A DNA stretch of 64,000 nucleotides, from NCBI GenBank assembly GCA_910578455.1, contig CAJTQA010000006.1:1-64000 (forward strand). Direction: 5' to 3'. The notes under the pieces are model-generated. The model made no database searches. It was given only the letters and a program-made list of their open reading frames with translations, and was not told the origin of the DNA. This document shows positions 50,398 to 59,793 of this stretch, piece after piece (position 1 is the first letter of the stretch; every line of letters starts with the position of its first letter). This stretch comes from an uncultured Dorea sp. (GTDB taxonomy: Bacteria > Bacillota > Clostridia > Lachnospirales > Lachnospiraceae). Both the position numbers and the translations under genes were made by a program.

Positions 50398-51633
50398 ATG
50401 GGACAGTTTGGCGAATATGTAAAAATGGCACTTTACAATATAAAAGAGAATAAAGGGCGTTCTTTTCTCACGATGCTCGGAATCATCATCGGCATATCCT
50501 CAGTCATCACGATCGTATCTATCGGAAACGGTCTGAAAGCGGATGTGATGTCGGAGACCGAGGCAAAAAGCGTGACGGTGGCTCCGAATCCGGAGGAGAC
50601 AAGTGTAAGTGCCGCGATTACATGGGAGGACCTGACGGCAGTGAAGGACGCTCTGGGCGACCGGATAAAAGGTGCAGCGTCCAGCAGCCTCACCCAGGGA
50701 ACGGTGGAAACGGGAAAAGGAAGATTTGACGCGTATGTGGTTCTGACAACGCCGGATGCCGAGGCGGATCCCGTGCAGTTACCCATACTTTATGGTTCTT
50801 TTTTTTCGGAGGACGACGTGGCAAACGGAGCGGCGGTATGCGTGCTTGACAAGGCAAGCGCGCTGTATCTGTTCGGAACGGCGGAGGTCGTGGGAATGGA
50901 TTTTGACCTGATGATTGAGGACGCGATCGTGACGCTCACGATTAAAGGAGTGCGCGACGGGGATCCAGAGGTAATGGCGGCAAATGAGGAAGTCATGAAG
51001 ATGTTCGGCATGTCGATGCCGGTCTATATGGAACTGCCTTACACGGCGGCGGAAAGCTGGGGGGAAAAGACAGAGGGTTTCCAGACATTAAATATTTTCC
51101 TTGCGGAAGATGAGAATGAAAACGCGGTGGCAAAGACGGCTGTCAAGGTGCTGAATTCCAGGCATAAAAACGAAGGCGACAATCTTTTTATAAAGCAGCA
51201 GTCTATGGATATGGCAAACGCCATGGGCAGCATTCTCGACACCGTGACGGCGTTTATCGTCTTTGTGGCGGGAATCTCCCTTCTGGTAGGCGGGATCGGC
51301 GTTATGAATATCATGCTGGTGTCCGTGACGGAACGGACGAGGGAAATCGGCATACGCAAGGCGCTGGGGGCAAAGACCTCGTCCATCATATCCCAGTTCC
51401 TGTGCGAATCCGCTATTATCTCCGGCATAGGGGGAATCATAGGAATCCTTATCGGAGCGGCTGTCTCCGGGGCAGTGTCCGCATTGGAGATAGGAGGATT
51501 GTCCGCGCGGCTGTCTCCGGGAGCTGTGATGATCACAACTTGCTTTTCATGCGGCGTGGGAATTGTATTTGGCATTTACCCGGCGAGAAAAGCGGCGAGG
51601 ATGAGCCCTATTGAAGCATTAAAACAGTTATAA
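50398..51633 (+). CDS. MacB-family ABC permease
   Basis: The 411-residue protein has four helices in the MacB order: one near residue 20-45 (LTMLGIIIGISSVITIVSIG, in part), a large extracellular domain (about 50-275), then three helices. The conserved ISLLVGGIGVMNIMLVSVTERTREIGIRKALGA segment (in parts) follows at about 298-330. The motif ARMSPIEALK ends it. It completes the exporter. Confidence 0.94.
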   Translation: MGQFGEYVKMALYNIKENKGRSFLTMLGIIIGISSVITIVSIGNGLKADVMSETEAKSVTVAPNPEETSVSAAITWEDLTAVKDALGDRIKGAASSSLTQGTVETGKGRFDAYVVLTTPDAEADPVQLPILYGSFFSEDDVANGAAVCVLDKASALYLFGTAEVVGMDFDLMIEDAIVTLTIKGVRDGDPEVMAANEEVMKMFGMSMPVYMELPYTAAESWGEKTEGFQTLNIFLAEDENENAVAKTAVKVLNSRHKNEGDNLFIKQQSMDMANAMGSILDTVTAFIVFVAGISLLVGGIGVMNIMLVSVTERTREIGIRKALGAKTSSIISQFLCESAIISGIGGIIGILIGAAVSGAVSALEIGGLSARLSPGAVMITTCFSCGVGIVFGIYPARKAARMSPIEALKQL

Positions 51634-51651
51634 GTTAAAGGAGGAAGACAG

Positions 51652-52038
51652 ATGTATAATCCGACAAAATTATTGAAAATCGTATCTGTTATTTTTATTA
51701 TTACCGCAGTGCTGGGAATGATTGGAACGGCTGCACTGTATATCATGATCCCGAAGATGCAGGAGATCCCGGGAGTGGATATGAGCATTATAAACTCTGC
51801 ATTGACTCCTATGAATCTGGTGACGTCTGTCATCGGCACTATTGCCTCGGTCGCGGCAGGCATCTTTGGCTTTGGCGGGCGTTCCAAAAAGGGAGCTGCG
51901 GTCAGCATGGGCATATATTCGGCAGTGCTTATAGTGTCGGTGGTGCAGCTTATGATGAATGGGATGTTTACTGCGTTTGCAGCAGTAGATTTCATCCTGC
52001 CGGCGCTTTACTGGTGGGGGCTTTATCAGTCGGAATAA
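51652..52038 (+). CDS. Small four-helix membrane protein
   Basis: The 128-residue protein has about four hydrophobic segments (8-32, 56-78, 84-103, 105-125) and no motif I recognise. It starts 18 nt after the MacB permease with its own AAAGGAGG. It is probably the last gene of the exporter operon and could be an accessory or immunity-like factor, which is only a guess from position. Confidence 0.7.
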   Translation: MYNPTKLLKIVSVIFIITAVLGMIGTAALYIMIPKMQEIPGVDMSIINSALTPMNLVTSVIGTIASVAAGIFGFGGRSKKGAAVSMGIYSAVLIVSVVQLMMNGMFTAFAAVDFILPALYWWGLYQSE

Positions 52039-52063
52039 GAAAACGGCGGATGACATCAGCGAA

Positions 52064-52093
52064 GACCGGAGGAGACGAACCGCTCCTCCGGTC
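52064..52093. terminator. Terminator-like hairpin between convergent operons
   Basis: Perfect 11-bp arms GACCGGAGGAG and CTCCTCCGGTC with an 8-nt loop, between the exporter operon and gdhA. Confidence 0.6.
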
Positions 52094-52132
52094 TGAAACA
52101 AATTTAGAAGGTATTGGATTGCTGCTGTTTGT

Positions 52133-53395
52133 TTATGGCCAGATTGCCCTTGCCTGCTTTGCGTCTACAACGCGCTTAACAGCGATCAGATAAGCGCCCA
52201 TACGCAGTGTCGTATTATTTTCATGGGAAATGTTCCATACTGCCTCAAACGCAGGATCCATAATCTCTTTTAATTTTTCGTTTACCGATTCTTCTGTCCA
52301 GCTTACGGACTGGATGTTCTGCACCCACTCGAAGTAGGAGACAACAACACCGCCTGCGTTTGCAAGAATGTCCGGTACAATTGTGATTCCCTTCTCTTCC
52401 AGGATCTGGTCTGCCTCTGCGGTGATCGGGCCGTTGGCAGCCTCGATGATGATGCCGGCGCGGATCTTGTCTGCATTGCTTTCATTAATCTGATTTTCAA
52501 GAGCTGCCGGAACGAGCACCTGGACATCAAGCTCTAACAGTTCGGCATTTGTTATGCGGGTAATGCCGTCTTCATTGTAATCCTTAAGGAGATTCTTCCT
52601 GTCTTTGGAAAGGAATTCAAGGATTGCAGGGATATCTAAGCCCTCCGGCTTATAGATTCCGCCGGAAACATCGCTTACTGCAACAACTTTCATGCCTTCT
52701 TTATGAAGGAGCTTAGCAGTGATGCTTCCTACGTTGCCCATGCCCTGGATAGCAACGGTTGTTCCTGCCATTTCAATGCCTCTTTTTCCGAGCATATTTT
52801 TTGTGGTGAACATAACGCCGCGCCCTGTCGCTTCATTTCTTCCCAGCGCTCCGCCAAGCTCAATCGGCTTGCCGGTTACAACACCGTGAATGCAATGTCC
52901 TTTTAACATGCTGTAGGTATCCATCATCCATCCCATTACTTTTGCGTTTGTTCCTACGTCTGGAGCCGGGATGTCCTGCTCCGGCCCGATGAGCGGAGCA
53001 ATGGCAGCCGTAAAGCGCCTTGTGATTGCACGGATTTCATTTTCGGATAATTTGGTCGGGTCGCATACAACGCCGCCCTTGCCGCCGCCGTATGGGATGT
53101 TGACAACAGCGCACTTAAAAGTCATCCATGCAGCGAGCGCGCGGACTTCATCTGCATTTACTGCCGGATGGAAACGGATGCCGCCTTTTGCAGGGCCGCG
53201 GGAAGTAGAATGCTGGATGCGGTAACCCTGGAATACATGGGTGGAGCCGTCGTCCATGCGTACCGGGATAGCTACCTGCAATTCACGCTCCGGGTATTTT
53301 ATTGCCTCGATATCACTGTCGGAAAATCCGAGGATGTCAGCTGCGTTTTTCACTACTTTTAATACGTTGTCATATGGATTGTACTGTTTGCTCAT
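52133..53395 (-). CDS. gdhA: Glutamate dehydrogenase (RocG/GudB type)
   Basis: The 420-residue enzyme deaminates glutamate to 2-oxoglutarate, probably with NAD. Its catalytic region reads MTFKCAVVNIPYGGGKGG. PAPDVGTNAKVMGWMMD and the nucleotide-binding IQGMGNVGS are visible. Length matches the hexameric 420-residue class I used in catabolism. The gene lies 29 nt downstream of an aspartate aminotransferase gene, so the pair can convert amino acids to keto acids and reduced carriers. Confidence 0.95.
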   Translation of the reverse strand: MSKQYNPYDNVLKVVKNAADILGFSDSDIEAIKYPERELQVAIPVRMDDGSTHVFQGYRIQHSTSRGPAKGGIRFHPAVNADEVRALAAWMTFKCAVVNIPYGGGKGGVVCDPTKLSENEIRAITRRFTAAIAPLIGPEQDIPAPDVGTNAKVMGWMMDTYSMLKGHCIHGVVTGKPIELGGALGRNEATGRGVMFTTKNMLGKRGIEMAGTTVAIQGMGNVGSITAKLLHKEGMKVVAVSDVSGGIYKPEGLDIPAILEFLSKDRKNLLKDYNEDGITRITNAELLELDVQVLVPAALENQINESNADKIRAGIIIEAANGPITAEADQILEEKGITIVPDILANAGGVVVSYFEWVQNIQSVSWTEESVNEKLKEIMDPAFEAVWNISHENNTTLRMGAYLIAVKRVVDAKQARAIWP

Positions 53396-53424
53396 GATTC
53401 TTCTCCTTTTTATTTTTTAAATGA

Positions 53425-54711
53425 TTATTTGCTTTCTAAAACTTTTTCGATACCTGCTATCTTCACGCAGAGGATAAAGATCTCTACCGCCTTTTTAAGC
53501 TCGTCGAGCGTCGGGAAAGACGGCGCGATACGGATGTTTTTATCTTCCGGGTCTTTTCCGTAGGGCCAGGTCGCTCCTGCTCCGGTGAGTGTGACCCCCG
53601 CCTCTTTGGCAAGCTGCACGGTACGTTTCGCACATCCGGGAAGGGTATCCACAGATACAAAGTATCCTCCTTTCGGGCTGTGCCACGTTAAAAGCCCGCT
53701 GCCTGTAAGTTCCTTATCAAGGCTGTCCAGCACCATGTCAAACTTCGGGCGCAGCTGTCCGCCAAGCTTTTTCATATGTAAGCGGATATTTTCCGGTGTT
53801 TTGAAGAACTGCACATGGCGCAGCTGGTTTAACTTGTCGTGCCCGATAGTCTGGGCTGCCATATGCCCTTTCAGCTCTTTAATGTTGGCGTCGCTTGAGG
53901 ATATCAAAGAAACGCCTGCCCCCGGGAAGGTAATCTTTGAAGTGGAGAAAAAGAAGTACGGACGGTCAGGATGTCCGGCTTTCTCGCATTCCTCAATGAT
54001 GTTGAGCACGGTTTTTTCTTCGTAAATGTGGTGGACAGCATAAGCATTGTCCCAGAAGATCCTAAAATCGCCGGCGGCAGTCTCCATGGATGCAAGCGCC
54101 CTTACCGTCTCGTCGCTGTAGCAGACGCCCTGAGGATTGGAGTGTACCGGTACGCACCACATGCCCTTTATGTCCTCATCCTTTGCGACAAGCTCAGTGA
54201 TGGCCTCCATATCAGGGCCGTCCTCAAGGAGCGGAACCGGAATCATCTCAACCCCTAATTCCTCGCACATCGTAAAGTGCCTGTCATAACCTGGAACCGG
54301 GCAGATAAACTTCGGCGCATGCCCTTCATATTTCAATTGGCTCCATGGTTTATGCCCCTGTGTGCCGAATAAAAACAGCGATGCCAATGTATCAAACATC
54401 GTGTTAAGGCTCGCGTTCCCTCCGATAATGATCTGGTCTGCTTTAAGCCCAAGCAGATTCGCAAAAAGTTTCCTACATTCACTGATTCCGTTAAGAATCC
54501 CATAATTTCTGGCGTCCGTTCCGTCGTCAAGCGTACAGTCTGCCGGAAGATGCAGCATATCCATGCTTAAGTCCAGCTGGGATGCCGCCGGTTTCCCGCG
54601 CGCCATATTGAGGCTGAGGCCCAATCCCTTCACATCTTCATATCGTCTGCAAAGCTCAGACAACATCTCTTCAAGCTCCGCCTTTGAAAACATATTAACA
54701 GGCTTATTCAT
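53425..54711 (-). CDS. Class I aminotransferase (aspartate aminotransferase Ic-like)
   Basis: The 428-residue PLP enzyme starts NKPVNMFSKAELEEM and has LSLNMARGKPAASQLDLS. It shows GGNASLNTMF, WDNAYAVHH (PLP contacts) and the lysine in FFSTSKITFPGAGVS. This pattern fits the distinct type Ic aspartate aminotransferases annotated in Firmicutes rather than the AspC type. ATG 54711 is chosen. It forms an operon with gdhA. Confidence 0.88.
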   Translation of the reverse strand: MNKPVNMFSKAELEEMLSELCRRYEDVKGLGLSLNMARGKPAASQLDLSMDMLHLPADCTLDDGTDARNYGILNGISECRKLFANLLGLKADQIIIGGNASLNTMFDTLASLFLFGTQGHKPWSQLKYEGHAPKFICPVPGYDRHFTMCEELGVEMIPVPLLEDGPDMEAITELVAKDEDIKGMWCVPVHSNPQGVCYSDETVRALASMETAAGDFRIFWDNAYAVHHIYEEKTVLNIIEECEKAGHPDRPYFFFSTSKITFPGAGVSLISSSDANIKELKGHMAAQTIGHDKLNQLRHVQFFKTPENIRLHMKKLGGQLRPKFDMVLDSLDKELTGSGLLTWHSPKGGYFVSVDTLPGCAKRTVQLAKEAGVTLTGAGATWPYGKDPEDKNIRIAPSFPTLDELKKAVEIFILCVKIAGIEKVLESK

Positions 54712-55017
54712 AATCCGCCATACCCCCTTCATTTCATCGTTTTCCTCATTATAAAGAGGAGGGCGGCAAATGACAAATACCTATATTTATATAAAACTTA
54801 TACAAAAAAACTTATGGCCATCCGTCTCCTTACGCGCCTAACACACCGGGCGTTATCCCCTGTTCCTGTTTTCACGTTGCCATTTATAACATTTTCGTAT
54901 AATATTATAAGCAAATCCTTATAACTGTTATTTGTTTCGTGTATTTGCAGGCGAAAAAAAACTGCATTAAAATTAATACATAAACAGCAATGGTTGATAC
55001 CGATTAGGGAGGAAAAC
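54712..55017. promoter_or_regulatory. Divergent regulatory region with LysR-type box
   Basis: The 306-nt region separates the aminotransferase-gdhA operon from a LysR gene. ATAAG-CAAATC-CTTAT at 54907-54922 is a perfect T-N11-A-type inverted repeat, the usual binding shape for LysR proteins. AT-rich -10-like segments lie on both strands nearby. No gene is visible. Confidence 0.45.
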
Positions 55018-55977
55018 ATGTTTTCAAATATGAGATATATTTATGAAGTGTATAAAGAGGGGAGCTTTTCTAAAGCGGCTAAAAGTCTGTATATATCACA
55101 GCCGGCATTGAGCGCTACCGTCAAGAAGACGGAGAGCAAGATAGGGATGCCGCTGTTTGACCGCAGCATGAACCCTATACAGCTTACGGAATGCGGCAAG
55201 AAATATATTAAGATAACGGAAAGAATGATGGATATGGAGGAAGAGTTTGCAAGCTATGTGGGGAATTTAAACGAGCTCAGGACCGGACGGCTGAGCATAG
55301 GGGGTACATTTCTGTTTATGGCGTTTGTGCTTCCAAATGCCATAAACAGGTTCCACAAAACCTATCCGAATGTAAAGATGAACGTGGTAGAAGGCCATAC
55401 GAGCCAGTTGGAGAAGAAACTGTTTTCCGGAGATCTGGACCTGATCGTTGATAATTACCCGATGGATCCTGAAATATATGAAAAGAGATTTTTCATGAAG
55501 GAACATCTCCTGCTTGCGGTACCCGCATCTTTCCAGAGCAATAAGGGAGCCGAAACCTGGGGGCTTAAGACGGAAGACATCCTGAATCAGGTGCACATAA
55601 AAGAAGAGACCCACGGCGTATCGCTGAAACTTTTTGAAAATGACCCGTTTGTAGTCCTGCGCGCGCACAACGATACGAGGGAGCGGGTGGAGGCTATCTG
55701 TAAAAGGGCGGGGATGACCCCGCAGGTCACTTTGAAATTAGACCAGCTCCTGATGACTTACCAGATGACGGAAAAAGCAATGGGGATTTCTTTTGTGAGC
55801 GATACGGTTGTCCGCAGCCAGAGCCCGAATTCGGATATCATCTATTACAAGCTTGACGACCCGGCTGCGGAGAGAAATGTGTATTTCTGGTATAAGAAGA
55901 ATAAATATTTTACAAAGAGCATGGCAGAGTTTATGAAGATGGCGGTTGAAGACGTGCAGGGGAGCATCGGCGAGTGA
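55018..55977 (+). CDS. LysR-family transcriptional regulator
   Basis: The 319-residue protein has an N-terminal winged helix (YIYEVYKEGSFSKAAKSLYISQPALSATVKKTE, in parts) and an effector domain after residue 90. It is divergent from the aminotransferase-gdhA operon with a LysR-like box between them. It also precedes the hydrogenase pair in the same direction, so either could be its target. Effector unknown. Confidence 0.9.
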   Translation: MFSNMRYIYEVYKEGSFSKAAKSLYISQPALSATVKKTESKIGMPLFDRSMNPIQLTECGKKYIKITERMMDMEEEFASYVGNLNELRTGRLSIGGTFLFMAFVLPNAINRFHKTYPNVKMNVVEGHTSQLEKKLFSGDLDLIVDNYPMDPEIYEKRFFMKEHLLLAVPASFQSNKGAETWGLKTEDILNQVHIKEETHGVSLKLFENDPFVVLRAHNDTRERVEAICKRAGMTPQVTLKLDQLLMTYQMTEKAMGISFVSDTVVRSQSPNSDIIYYKLDDPAAERNVYFWYKKNKYFTKSMAEFMKMAVEDVQGSIGE

Positions 55978-56048
55978 CAGGGGAGCGATCCCGCCTTTGC
56001 GTTAAATGTGTGACATTGCCGTTAAAAAAACTACTTTTGTCGAAATAC

Positions 56049-56076
56049 TTACAAAATATATTCTTGATGATATAAT
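56049..56076 (+). promoter_or_regulatory. Candidate promoter of the hydrogenase pair
   Basis: TTACAA (56049) and TATAAT (56071) with 16-nt spacing, 65 nt before the first start codon. Confidence 0.5.
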
Positions 56077-56141
56077 GGATTTACTTATATGAATTAAAGA
56101 TTTGTATTGGGGAAAATCTGACGAAAGAAGGTATGATAAAA

Positions 56142-57974
56142 ATGAGCAGATTAGAGCTTGATTCGCCTAAAAAAGCCCGTATTGTCATGGAAGAACTTTA
56201 CAAGGATTTAGAGCGAAGAATTGAGTCGAGTCCTTCGGGGCTTTGCCCGGTTGATATGTCGCGCGCGTTCCTGGAGCTTTGCCACGCGCAGACATGCGGG
56301 AAATGCGTGCCGTGCCGTATCGGGCTGGGGCAGCTGAACCATTTCATCAAGGATGTGCTTGACGGGAAAGCGACGATGGAGACTTTGGAAGTTATGGAGC
56401 AGACTGCCCTTTCCATTATGGAATCCGCAGACTGCGCGATTGGTTACGAGGCAGCCAACATGGTGTATAAAGGGCTGATCGGATACCGTGATGATTATAT
56501 TCAGCATATAAAGCATGGGCGCTGCACCTGTACATACAGCCAGCCTGTACCATGCGTATCTCTGTGCCCGGCACATGTGGACATCCCGGGATACGTCGCG
56601 CTGGTAGGAGAAGGACGCTATGCGGATGCAATAAAGCTGATCCGCAAGGATAATCCATTCCCGACGACCTGTGGCTTTATCTGTGAGCATCCGTGCGAGG
56701 CGAGATGCCGCAGGAACATGATGGACGACGCGGTGAATATCCGTGGGCTTAAGAGGGTTGCAGCTGATTTTGCGGGAGAGGTTGACCCGCCGGCATGTGC
56801 GGCTCCAACGGGCAAGAGAGTTGCCGTATTAGGCGGAGGGCCGGGAGGCTTAAGCGCGGCATATTACCTGCAGCTTATGGGCCACCAGACTACCGTTTAC
56901 GAGATGCTGCCTAAGCTTGGCGGAATGCTCCGCTACGGCATCCCGAATTACCGTCTGCCGAAAGACCGTCTGGAGGACGACGTAAACGCCATCTTAAAGA
57001 CCGGCGTTGAGGTAAAGCACGGATTAAAGATCGGGCCGGACATTACGATCCAGCAGCTACAGAAGGACTATGACGCAGTGCTGATTACCATCGGCGCAAG
57101 CACTGATAAAAAGCTGGGGCTTGAAGGCCAGGATGCAGAAGGAATCTTCTCTGCGGTCCAGTTCTTAAGGAACGTGGGAAAGAACATTATCATGGATCTT
57201 ACCGGGAAAGAAGTTGCCGTTATCGGAGGCGGCAATGTGACGATGGACGCGGTGCGTACCGCAAAGCGTCTGGGGGCTAAGAAGGTCAGTGTTGTATACA
57301 GAAGAAGAGTGGCAGACATGACTGCGCTGCCGTCAGAGATTGAGGGCGCAATCGCAGAGGGGATCGAGGTGCAGACGCTTAAGGCTCCGTCTTCCCTCGA
57401 TATTGATGAAAATAACCATATAAAGGGAATCTACGTATCTCCGCAGATGATCAGCGCGATCAAGGACGGACGCGCCAGCATCAGGCCAACGGGCGAAGAG
57501 GACGTATATATCCCGTGCGATATATTGGTTGTCGCTATCGGGCAGAATATTGAGACAAAGCATTTTGAAGATGCGGGTATTCCGGTAAACCGGGGCAAGA
57601 TTGTGACGAAGAACAACGGCGCGATCGAGAATCTTCCGGGCGTGTTCGCGGGCGGAGACTGTGCAAGCGGACCGGCATCCGTAATTAAAGCGATTGCGGC
57701 AGCTAAAGTTGCGGCAGCGAATATTGACGAGTATCTGGGCTATCACCACGAGATTTCCTGTGATGTGGAGATTCCGGAGGCGCGCCTTGACGACCGCACG
57801 CCATGCGGCAGAGTGAACCTGACCGAGCGCGAGGCATGCGAGAGAGTAAAAGACTGGAACGGCTGCGAGAACTGCATGACCGAGAGAGAGGCAAAACAGG
57901 AGGCGAGCCGGTGCTTGCGGTGCGATCACTTTGGATATGGAATCTTTAAAGGAGGCAGAGAGACATTATGGTAA
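56142..57974 (+). CDS. GltD-like NAD(P)H oxidoreductase with NuoF-type FeS domain
   Basis: The 610-residue protein begins with the iron-sulfur end domain of NuoF/HydB proteins (CGKCVPCRIG near residue 49, CAIGYEA). It continues as a GltD-like flavoprotein. A cysteine-rich segment (CVSLCPAHVDIPGY; CEHPCEARCRR) is followed by FAD site VAVLGGGPGGLSAAYYLQ (about 225) and pyridine nucleotide site VAVIGGGNVTMDAVRTA. It lacks the FMN/NADH fold of NuoF. ATG 56142 is preferred because AGAAGG is then 10 nt away. It overlaps hydA by 7 nt and likely exchanges electrons between NAD(P)H and the hydrogenase. Confidence 0.85.
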   Translation: MSRLELDSPKKARIVMEELYKDLERRIESSPSGLCPVDMSRAFLELCHAQTCGKCVPCRIGLGQLNHFIKDVLDGKATMETLEVMEQTALSIMESADCAIGYEAANMVYKGLIGYRDDYIQHIKHGRCTCTYSQPVPCVSLCPAHVDIPGYVALVGEGRYADAIKLIRKDNPFPTTCGFICEHPCEARCRRNMMDDAVNIRGLKRVAADFAGEVDPPACAAPTGKRVAVLGGGPGGLSAAYYLQLMGHQTTVYEMLPKLGGMLRYGIPNYRLPKDRLEDDVNAILKTGVEVKHGLKIGPDITIQQLQKDYDAVLITIGASTDKKLGLEGQDAEGIFSAVQFLRNVGKNIIMDLTGKEVAVIGGGNVTMDAVRTAKRLGAKKVSVVYRRRVADMTALPSEIEGAIAEGIEVQTLKAPSSLDIDENNHIKGIYVSPQMISAIKDGRASIRPTGEEDVYIPCDILVVAIGQNIETKHFEDAGIPVNRGKIVTKNNGAIENLPGVFAGGDCASGPASVIKAIAAAKVAAANIDEYLGYHHEISCDVEIPEARLDDRTPCGRVNLTEREACERVKDWNGCENCMTEREAKQEASRCLRCDHFGYGIFKGGRETLW

Positions 57975-59713
57975 ATCTTACAATTGATGGAAAACAGATA
58001 TCTGTACAGGAAAACACCACAATTATGGAAGCTGCCGCTCAGAACGGGATTCCAATCCCAAAACTTTGCTATCTGAAGGGGATCAATGAGATTGCAGCTT
58101 GCCGTGTGTGCGTTGTTGAGTTAGAAGGAAAAGAAAAATTGATTACATCCTGTAACAATGTGGCGGAAGAGGGCATGGTCATCTACACGAACAGCCCGAA
58201 AGTCAGAAAGCACAGGAGGAATACGGTAGAACTTATACTGTCACAGCATGACTGTCTGTGCGTGACATGCCCAAGGAGCGGAAACTGCAGCTTGCAGAAA
58301 GTTGCGAATGACCTCGATATCCTGGAGATTCCGTTCAGGCAGGAGTTAGAGCATCAGCCGTGGAACAGGAATTTCCCGCTGATCCGCAACTCTGCAAAAT
58401 GTATCAAGTGCATGCGCTGCATTCAGGTTTGCGATAAAGTGCAGGGACTTCATATCTGGGATCTGGAGGGAACAGGCTCCCGCACGACGGTAAATGTATC
58501 GGGCCGCAATACGATCGAGGAATCCGCATGCTCCCTTTGCGGCCAGTGTATTACCCACTGTCCGGTAGGAGCACTTACTGAAAGAAGCGATACGGGAAAA
58601 GTATGGAAGGCAATTGCCGATCCGGATAAGATCGTAGTTGCACAGGTTGCTCCGGCGGTGCGCGCGGCATGGGGCGAGTATCTGGGGCTTGCGCCTGAGG
58701 ATGCGACCATCGGAAAGATACTTGATTCCCTGAAACGGATGGGCGTGGACTATGTATTCGACACCTGTTTCTCGGCGGACCTTACCATTATGGAAGAGGG
58801 TACGGAGTTCGTTAAGAGATTTACTTCCGGTGAATTGAAAGAGCGTCCTATGTTTACTTCCTGCTGCCCGGGATGGGTGAGATTTATCAAATCCCAGTTC
58901 CCACACCTTGTGAAGTATCTTTCTACAGCAAAATCACCGCAGCAGATGTTCGGCGCGGTGATGAAGACTTATTTCGCGCAGAAGCTTGGCGTAAGCCCGG
59001 AGAAGATCTATACCGTATCTGTAATGCCGTGTGTGGCGAAGAAGGCGGAGCGGGAGATGGAGCTTTTCTATGAGGAATACGCAGGACATGATGTTGATGC
59101 GGTTGTTACTACGAGAGAGCTTGTAAGGATGGTCCGCTCGGCACACATCAGCCCGGATACCCTTAAGGATATCGAGAGCGACCGCCCGATGCAGGAAGGC
59201 ACAGGGGCAGGCGTTATCTTCGGCGCGACAGGAGGCGTTATGGAGGCGGCGCTTAGAAGCGCTTACTTCCTCATCAAGGGAGAGAATCCTCCTGTAGATG
59301 CTTTCAAGGCAGTCCGCGCTCAGGGATTTAATGAGAATAACGGCGTACAGGAGGCGACGTTCCAGGTAGATGACATCACGGTTAGAACCGCGGTAGTCAG
59401 CGGGCTTGGCAATACAAGAGCGCTCCTTAACAAGATAGAAAAGGGCGAGGTTCAGTATGACTTCGTGGAAGTCATGGCATGCCCGGGAGGCTGCGTAGGA
59501 GGCGGCGGACAGCCGATCCATGACGGAGAGGAGCTTGCCTTTACGCGCGGCAAGAACCTGTATGATCTGGACGAGCATGCAAATCTTAGGTACTCTCATG
59601 AGAACCCGGATATTGATCTGCTCTATAAGGAATTCTTCGGTGAGCCCAACGGCCATAAGGCGCATATGCTGTTACATAGCGATCATCTAGATGATTTGGC
59701 GAACGGAAGGTAA
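57968..59713 (+). CDS. hydA: [FeFe]-hydrogenase, catalytic subunit
   Basis: The 581-residue enzyme makes or uses H2. It has an N-terminal [2Fe-2S] domain (cysteines in LCYLKGINEIAACRVC), the HDCLCVTCPRSGNC cluster, and two [4Fe-4S] motifs (CIKCMRCIQVC; CSLCGQCITHC). H-cluster motifs are L1 TSCCPGW, L2 MPCVAKKAE and L3 EVMACPGGCVGGGGQP. All H-cluster cysteines are present. The order matches the single-chain clostridial type. Overlap with the flavoprotein gene implies a complex. Direction in vivo, probably H2 evolution, is inference. Confidence 0.95.
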   Translation: MVNLTIDGKQISVQENTTIMEAAAQNGIPIPKLCYLKGINEIAACRVCVVELEGKEKLITSCNNVAEEGMVIYTNSPKVRKHRRNTVELILSQHDCLCVTCPRSGNCSLQKVANDLDILEIPFRQELEHQPWNRNFPLIRNSAKCIKCMRCIQVCDKVQGLHIWDLEGTGSRTTVNVSGRNTIEESACSLCGQCITHCPVGALTERSDTGKVWKAIADPDKIVVAQVAPAVRAAWGEYLGLAPEDATIGKILDSLKRMGVDYVFDTCFSADLTIMEEGTEFVKRFTSGELKERPMFTSCCPGWVRFIKSQFPHLVKYLSTAKSPQQMFGAVMKTYFAQKLGVSPEKIYTVSVMPCVAKKAEREMELFYEEYAGHDVDAVVTTRELVRMVRSAHISPDTLKDIESDRPMQEGTGAGVIFGATGGVMEAALRSAYFLIKGENPPVDAFKAVRAQGFNENNGVQEATFQVDDITVRTAVVSGLGNTRALLNKIEKGEVQYDFVEVMACPGGCVGGGGQPIHDGEELAFTRGKNLYDLDEHANLRYSHENPDIDLLYKEFFGEPNGHKAHMLLHSDHLDDLANGR

Positions 59714-59749
59714 TAGAAAGAATTACAATGATTGATATATCAGGAAAAG

Positions 59750-59780
59750 GAAATCTCCGGAAAAATGTTCCGGAGATTTC
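59750..59780. terminator. Bidirectional terminator after hydA
   Basis: 13-bp arms GAAATCTCCGGAA and TTCCGGAGATTTC around 5 nt, with T-rich flanks, between convergent hydA and the secreted-protein gene. Confidence 0.8.
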
Positions 59781-59793
59781 TTTGCTTAAAGAA

